Shown here piece after piece: positions 59,462-64,000 of a stretch of DNA of 64,000 bases. Location: positions 1 through 64,000 of the forward strand of contig CAVDQG010000006.1 in the NCBI GenBank assembly GCA_963611165.1, given 5' to 3'. The notes beneath the pieces are model-generated. The model was not told the DNA's origin and did not search any database. It saw only the letters and a list, made by a program, of their open reading frames with translations. A program made the position numbers and the translations under genes. This stretch comes from SIG603 sp963611165. Its GTDB lineage: Bacteria; Bacillota; Clostridia; Oscillospirales; Acutalibacteraceae. Each line of letters begins with the position of its first letter. Positions within the stretch are counted from its first letter, which is position 1.

Positions 59462-61402
59462 ATGAAAACAATGCTTCCGGCAGTTTTGGTTCTGCTTCCG
59501 TTTATCGGTGCGTTTTTCTCGGGAATTATCGGAACGAAAAACGAAAAGGCAAGAGATTATTTTGCCGACCTCATCGTTATTGCCGAGTTTGTGATAATGA
59601 CATATTCGTTCATAAGGTACAGCGTGACCTACGGCGACTATTGCCATGTCGGCGAGATTTGCGGCTTGGGACTCAATTTCACATTTGACGGTTTCAGACT
59701 GCTTTACGGTCTTGTTGCCGCATTCATGTGGATGATGACCACGATACTCTCGAGGGAGTATTTCGCTCATCACGACAACCGAAACCGCTTTTATATTTTC
59801 ATGCTCCTCACGCTCGGGGCAACAATGGGAGTTTTTCTCTCCTCTGATTTGTTCACAACATTCATTTTCTTCGAGATTATGAGTTTTACTTCTTATGTCT
59901 GGGTAGCTCAGGAAGAGACCCCCGGTGCGCTCAGGGCGGCGGCAACCTATTTGGCTGTTGCGGTAATCGGCGGACTTGTGATGCTTATGGGCATCTTTAT
60001 GCTGTACTATAAGCTTGGTACTCTCGAGATGGACAAGCTTCTTTCCGCATCCTCTGCGGTCACAAACAAAGCTTATCTTTATGTCGCCGGTGCATTCCTC
60101 ACATTCGGCTTCGGAGCAAAGGCAGGCGCATTTCCGCTTCACATCTGGCTTCCAAAGGCTCACCCTGTTGCACCCGCACCCGCAAGCGCACTTCTTTCGG
60201 GTATACTCACAAAGTCGGGCGTTTTCGGAGTAATCGTTGTCAGCTTCAATATTTTCCTTGGCGATGCTGCATGGGGCAAGTGGATACTCGCAATCGGAGT
60301 GCTCACGATGTTCGGCGGGGCACTGCTTGCCGTATTCTCTGTTGACCTTAAGCGCACGCTCGCCTGCTCGTCCATGTCTCAGATTGGATTTATCTTAATC
60401 GGTATCGGCACGGCAAACATTTTGCACGAGGAAATCTTCCTTGCAGTGCACGGCTCGCTTCTTCACATGGTGAACCACTCGCTTATCAAGCTTGTTCTCT
60501 TCATGGCGGCAGGTGTTGTTTACATGAACACTCACGCACTGGAGCTTAACGATATTCGTGGATTCGGAAGAAAGAAGCCGGCTCTGATGATATTCTTCTT
60601 GGTGGGCGCACTTGCAATCGGAGGAATTCCGATGTTCGGCGGCTACATAAGCAAGACGCTTCTTCACGAAAGTATTCTTTTGTGCGAGTTCGGCGGAAAG
60701 TACAACTGGACGAAAATTGTCGAGTGGATATTCCTTTTCAGCGGCGGTCTAACCGTAGCTTATATGACCAAGCTTTTCGTTGCGGTCTTTGTGGAAAAGA
60801 ATGAGGACGACAAGGTTCAGAAGAAATTTGACGAAAACAAGAAGTATATGAACCGTGAATCGTTCTTTGCGCTGGGCGGCTCTGCGCTTGTGCTCTTTAT
60901 CTGGGGACTTTTCCCGTATGAATTCATGGACAAGGCGGCGGCTCTCGGTGAAAGCTTCTTCGATTATTCGGGTGAAACGGTAAAGATAAACTATTTCAGC
61001 TTAGAAAATCTCAAAGGCGCCGTGATATCAATTGCAATCGGTGCGGCGGTTTATTTTGTGGTTGTGAGAATGCTTCTCATGAAGAACAAGAGATATGTGA
61101 ATCTTTGGCCGAAGTGGTGGGACACAGAGGACTACATCTACCGTCCGCTTTTGCTTATCGTCATTCCGAATGTTCTCACATTCTTCTGCCGCATTTGCGA
61201 CAGCCTTATAGACATGATAGTCTGGGGACTTAGAAAAACCGTTTACAGGGATTCTAAAATTCCGTGGCTTAAGAGACCTAAGAATATGAAGTATCAGTAT
61301 ATGAGAGAGACATCAAGCATTATTCAGAGAAGTATTTCATATGGATTTATGCTTTTCGGACTCGGACTTATTATCACAGTGCTGTATCTCATATTGGCAT
61401 AA
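59462..61402 (+). CDS. Antiporter-like large subunit 4, long form (NuoL/MrpA-head-like)
   Basis: 646 residues: the common 14-helix core plus about 150 C-terminal residues with extra helices and a lateral-helix-like basic stretch (NKRYVNLWPKWWDTEDYIYR). Glu in TTFIFFEIMSF, Lys in FGFGAKAGAFPLHIWLPKAH, Lys in LSGILTKSGVFG, and Lys in FGGYISKTLLHE are kept. The extension is typical of the outermost pump subunit in complex I and Mrp. AAGGAGG before the ATG. No hydrogenase or quinone module follows. Confidence 0.88.
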   Translation: MKTMLPAVLVLLPFIGAFFSGIIGTKNEKARDYFADLIVIAEFVIMTYSFIRYSVTYGDYCHVGEICGLGLNFTFDGFRLLYGLVAAFMWMMTTILSREYFAHHDNRNRFYIFMLLTLGATMGVFLSSDLFTTFIFFEIMSFTSYVWVAQEETPGALRAAATYLAVAVIGGLVMLMGIFMLYYKLGTLEMDKLLSASSAVTNKAYLYVAGAFLTFGFGAKAGAFPLHIWLPKAHPVAPAPASALLSGILTKSGVFGVIVVSFNIFLGDAAWGKWILAIGVLTMFGGALLAVFSVDLKRTLACSSMSQIGFILIGIGTANILHEEIFLAVHGSLLHMVNHSLIKLVLFMAAGVVYMNTHALELNDIRGFGRKKPALMIFFLVGALAIGGIPMFGGYISKTLLHESILLCEFGGKYNWTKIVEWIFLFSGGLTVAYMTKLFVAVFVEKNEDDKVQKKFDENKKYMNRESFFALGGSALVLFIWGLFPYEFMDKAAALGESFFDYSGETVKINYFSLENLKGAVISIAIGAAVYFVVVRMLLMKNKRYVNLWPKWWDTEDYIYRPLLLIVIPNVLTFFCRICDSLIDMIVWGLRKTVYRDSKIPWLKRPKNMKYQYMRETSSIIQRSISYGFMLFGLGLIITVLYLILA

Positions 61403-61460
61403 GGTCTTGATTAAATAGCAGAAAATATAACGTTGCCTTTTGACAATTTGAAGAAGTCGG

Positions 61461-61503
61461 GTCGAACGCAGATTTAAAATGCGTTCGGCTCGATTTCTTT
61501 TTT
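61461..61503 (+). terminator. Terminator of the Mrp operon
   Basis: GTCGAACGCA (61461-61470) pairs with TGCGTTCGGC (61480-61489), one G-T pair, followed by TTTCTTTTTT. Confidence 0.85.
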
Positions 61504-61519
61504 AGCTTTAAAATATAAA

Positions 61520-61548
61520 TTGAATAGATATTTTCTCGGTGTTATAAT
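61520..61548 (+). promoter_or_regulatory. Promoter of the C39-like gene
   Basis: TTGAAT (61520-61525), 17 bases, TATAAT (61543-61548) with TGT before it (extended -10). Confidence 0.65.
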
Positions 61549-61549
61549 C

Positions 61550-61614
61550 TATAGCAGATGTTCCATTCGATTTAAATTTATAGCAGATGACCCATTTTAA
61601 ATCTATGGCAGATG
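61550..61614 (+). repeat. Tandem repeat TATRGCAGATG, three copies
   Basis: TATAGCAGATG at 61550 and 61579 and TATGGCAGATG at 61604, in units of 29 and 25 bases with similar AT-rich tails (CCATTCGATTTAAAT, CCATTTTAAAT). The array begins right at the expected start of transcription and runs into the palindromic element at 61616. Confidence 0.7.
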
Positions 61615-61615
61615 A

Positions 61616-61640
61616 CCGTAGGGACGACCTTCGGTCGCCT
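61616..61640 (+). repeat. CCGTAGGG palindromic element, copy 4
   Basis: CCGTAGG followed by GACGACC-TTC-GGTCGCC, with one mismatch in the stem, in the leader of the C39-like gene, same orientation as the copy at 113. Confidence 0.65.
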
Positions 61641-61680
61641 GTGAACAGAAATAAAAACCCGAAGCGGAGGTTATTGAGAT

Positions 61681-62262
61681 ATGATTTACATAAACCAGCT
61701 TGAAAGAAGAGAAATTCCGTTTGAACACAACCTTGATAACGGCGGAGCGGGAGAGCACGCCAATATTGCTGACGCAGGCTGCGGCCCGTGCAGTGTGTGC
61801 ATGGTTATAAATAATATGACTATGAATACGCCGAGCCTTGAGGAGATAATCGGTCTTGTCTATGAGTCAAAGGCAAACAGGGAACCGGGAACGGATATGA
61901 AGCTTTTAGGCCCCCTTGCCGCAGAGAGATTTAATCTTGACTACAAGGAAACGGACAGCGTGGGCGAGCTTATCGCTCATCTTCAAAACGGCGGCATGGC
62001 AGTCGCAAATGTCGGCGGAGACAGAGAGGGGCACATCGGTGTTTTTTCACACGGCGGACATTACATTGCCGTTATCGCTTTTGTGAACGGAGAATTGTGC
62101 ATACTCGACCCGTCATGGAAAGAGGGAAAGTTCTCTGAGGACGGAAGAAAAGGTCTTGTGCGTGAAAACTATCCGTATCTTTACTGTGCACCGGAGGTTC
62201 TTGTGAGAGACACGGAGAACAGAACACCGGGCTACTATCTTTTTTCGAGGAAGGCAAAGTAA
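61681..62262 (+). CDS. C39-like cysteine-protease-fold protein
   Basis: 193 residues without signal peptide, so probably cytoplasmic. The papain-like triad is visible: Cys34 in DAGCGPCSVCMV, His127 in GGHYIAV and Asp143 in CILDPS. The family (peptidase C39-like) includes toxin-processing and bacteriocin-maturing peptidases as well as stand-alone hydrolases; the substrate is unknown. GCGGAGG lies before the ATG. Its stop shares a base with the next start. Confidence 0.75.
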   Translation: MIYINQLERREIPFEHNLDNGGAGEHANIADAGCGPCSVCMVINNMTMNTPSLEEIIGLVYESKANREPGTDMKLLGPLAAERFNLDYKETDSVGELIAHLQNGGMAVANVGGDREGHIGVFSHGGHYIAVIAFVNGELCILDPSWKEGKFSEDGRKGLVRENYPYLYCAPEVLVRDTENRTPGYYLFSRKAK

Positions 62263-62582
62263 TGGCAAGATATAAGGGTGAGGGCGGAGCATATGAGATA
62301 ATCTCATTCACGATTACCGACATCGACGAGAGCGAAGAGGTATGCGAGGGCTACGCCGTGGAATATGCGGACGAAGAAGACATAGAAATAATCGAGAGCT
62401 TTGACGATTTGAGCGAAGCGAACGAGGCTTTTTACGGTGATGAAAAAAGCTATTTCAAAACCTTGCAGAAGAAAGAAAACGAGTGCGACTGCGTCTGTTC
62501 TTATGTAAGAGAGTGTGTGATTTGTGAGAGGGATACGGGAAGAATTTTGGCGGTTTCCCATGTTATCCCCGAGGATAAATAA
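62262..62582 (+). CDS. Unknown acidic protein with CxCxC-x5-CxxC
   Basis: 106 residues, not recognised. Strongly acidic between 20 and 60. Cysteines at 75, 77, 79, 85 and 88 form a compact CxCxC-x5-CxxC cluster near the C terminus, with Cys28 apart. A metal site or disulfide switch is possible. It begins inside the stop codon of the C39-like gene, so the two are translated together. Confidence 0.65.
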   Translation: MARYKGEGGAYEIISFTITDIDESEEVCEGYAVEYADEEDIEIIESFDDLSEANEAFYGDEKSYFKTLQKKENECDCVCSYVRECVICERDTGRILAVSHVIPEDK

Positions 62583-62583
62583 A

Positions 62584-63510
62584 ATGACGGTAACGATACT
62601 GCTTATCAAAAAAATAGTTTCGCTTTTCATTATCATGATGATAGGCGTTTTGATAGTTCGGCTTAAACTTTTGAAGTCGGAGGACTCAAAGCCGTTGTCG
62701 GTTCTGATGCTTTATGCCGTTGTGCCGTGCACGATACTCAACGCTTTTCAGGTGGATTACACACCCGATGTGTTAAAGGGTCTTGCCTTGGCGGCGGCGT
62801 GCGCATTGTTCACGCATATTTTCTGGCTGTTTCTCGTGAACATTCTTAGAAAAACGCTGAAAACTGATGTGATAGAAAATATGTCGATAATGTACACCAA
62901 CGCCGGCAACCTGATTATCCCCATAGTGACGAGTGTTCTCGGCGAGGATATGGTTATCTATTCTGTCGGCTACATGGCGGTTCAGCTTGTTTTCATTTGG
63001 ACGCACCTTGTTTCTCAGATGAAGGGAAGCCGCGGATTTGACATAAAGAAGATAGTTACGAATGTGAATCTCATATTCGTTTTTATCGGAATAGTTATGT
63101 TTTTAACTCAGCTTAAATTCCCGTCGTTTGTGGACGACGCTCTCGGCTCGATAAGCGGTACGATAGGGCCGCTTGCCATGATAGTTATCGGTATGCTCAT
63201 CGGCGGAGTCGAGATAAAAAAGATAATTAATTATAAGCGTGTTTGGCTCGTCACATTTTTGCGGCTTATTGTCTTTCCGTTTACGATTTTATTGATACTG
63301 AAAATCGTTCCGCTTTGGACTTTAACGGTTGGCGGAAAAGAAATACTTCTCGTCTTTTTCCTTGCTTGTATCACGCCGTCCGCTTCTACTGTCACGCAGA
63401 TGGCCCAGGTTTTCGGAAATGACGCCGAATATTCGAGTGCGATAAACGTTATCACAACGCTGACAAGCCTTGTCACCATGCCGATTATGGTCATGCTCTA
63501 CCAGCTTTGA
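62584..63510 (+). CDS. AEC (auxin efflux carrier) family transporter
   Basis: 308 residues from ATG 62584, with GAGGAT upstream; a start 20 codons earlier lies within the previous gene and is not needed. About ten membrane segments in two halves; motifs VVPCTILNAFQ in the first half and the polar TNAGNLIIPIV (about 100-110) and ACITPSASTVTQMAQVFG (about 260-277) in the crossover helices. Members export or import organic acids such as malate; the substrate here is not known. Confidence 0.87.
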   Translation: MTVTILLIKKIVSLFIIMMIGVLIVRLKLLKSEDSKPLSVLMLYAVVPCTILNAFQVDYTPDVLKGLALAAACALFTHIFWLFLVNILRKTLKTDVIENMSIMYTNAGNLIIPIVTSVLGEDMVIYSVGYMAVQLVFIWTHLVSQMKGSRGFDIKKIVTNVNLIFVFIGIVMFLTQLKFPSFVDDALGSISGTIGPLAMIVIGMLIGGVEIKKIINYKRVWLVTFLRLIVFPFTILLILKIVPLWTLTVGGKEILLVFFLACITPSASTVTQMAQVFGNDAEYSSAINVITTLTSLVTMPIMVMLYQL

Positions 63511-63546
63511 CGCAAAGAGATAAGACACAAAGAAAGAGAGAAAATA

Positions 63547-64000
63547 ATGGACAATAAAATAACCACAGTGCTTTTTGACCTTGACGGAACCCTACTGCCG
63601 ATGGACGAGGTATATTTTTCTAAGCTTTATTTTGCGGCAATGGCAAAGAAGCTTGCACCTCACGGCTACGATGAGAAGAGCCTTGTTAAGGCAGTCAGAA
63701 GCGGAGTCGTTGAAATGGTGAATAATGACGGAAGCGATTTCAACAAGAATAAATTCTGGAAAGCTTTCGCATCGGTCTTGGGTGAAGACAAATTAAACGA
63801 TATGCCTTTATTTGAGGAATTTTACAAGACTGACTTTGTGGCGGCGAAGGAAAGTTGCGGCTTCAATCCTAAGGCAAAGGAAACGGTTGATTACATCAAG
63901 TCGAAAGGATACAGGGTTTCTCTTGCCACAAACCCGATTTTTCCGTCAATTGCAACCGAGAGAAGAATAAAGTGGGCGGGACTTGATAAGAGTGATTTTG
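63547..64000 (+). CDS. HAD-superfamily hydrolase, truncated by window end
   Basis: At least 151 residues; the frame stays open to the last base. The HAD nucleophile motif FDLDGTLLPMD (Asp11, Asp13) is at the start, and the second motif LATNP near residue 120 is present. The cap region between them is helical. GAAAGAGAG precedes the ATG, 36 bases after the AEC gene. Substrate unknown. Confidence 0.8.
   Translation, partial: MDNKITTVLFDLDGTLLPMDEVYFSKLYFAAMAKKLAPHGYDEKSLVKAVRSGVVEMVNNDGSDFNKNKFWKAFASVLGEDKLNDMPLFEEFYKTDFVAAKESCGFNPKAKETVDYIKSKGYRVSLATNPIFPSIATERRIKWAGLDKSDF

Noticed and set aside
59309..60163. 284-codon minus-strand frame opposite the Mrp large subunits
   Set aside because: Low-complexity His/Glu/Lys/Arg composition typical of frames opposite membrane-protein genes; no ribosome site.

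Overview
This 64 kb window is chromosomal DNA of a low-to-mid GC Gram-positive anaerobe, most likely a gut Clostridia of the Oscillospiraceae/Ruminococcaceae type. Evidence for this: the S10-spc-alpha ribosomal order with adk-map-KOW protein-infA-rpmJ, zinc-binding forms of S14, L36, L24 and Adk, FabK as the enoyl reductase with a MarR-type regulator at the head of the fab genes, the rimP-nusA-ylxR-ylxQ-infB-rbfA order, and strong AGGAGG ribosome sites. No rRNA or tRNA gene, CRISPR array, prophage or insertion sequence is visible. The assignment is inferred from gene content and protein style, not from a search.

Layout. 1-557 is non-coding and repeat-rich. 558-3684 holds a three-gene GlpA/FAD-oxidoreductase/DUF1667 operon, followed by a LURP-one-like gene. 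4463-20340 is one long ribosomal operon (rpsJ to rplQ) with secY, adk, map, infA and rpoA, starting at a good extended -10 promoter with a structured leader and ending at a strong terminator. hflX lies opposite. 21864-29447 is a type II fatty-acid cluster (marR-like, fabH, fabK, fabD, fabG, fabF, fabZ, accD, accA) without acpP, accB or accC. 29646-30871 is a string of seven very small genes, each with its own ribosome site, leading to an AIM24-family gene.

31853-35494 is a divergent PucR-type regulator and GH42 beta-galactosidase. A PRPP-synthetase-like gene follows. 36817-38360 is the nickel-pincer cofactor gene larC, split in two overlapping frames, with a leader that carries a short peptide ORF, an antiterminator and a terminator. 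38444-41342 is pnp and rpsO, each with its own promoter and leader. 41560-43086 is a TetR regulator and an orphan ABC ATPase. 43123-51719 is the rimP-nusA-infB-rbfA-nrnA-truB-ribF operon. 52126-61402 is an Mrp/Mbh-type cation/proton antiporter operon with four consecutive antiporter-like large subunits. The end holds a C39-like cysteine-protease-fold protein, a small Cys-rich protein, an AEC transporter and a truncated HAD hydrolase.

Most interesting: (1) the larC leader, which looks like a complete attenuation device; (2) the small-protein/AIM24 island with two near-identical promoter regions lacking a -35 box; (3) the Mrp complex with four full ion-pump modules and no electron-transfer partner; (4) a multi-branched pnp leader. 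Translation and regulation genes dominate the window; lipid synthesis, cation bioenergetics and small accessory islands fill the rest.
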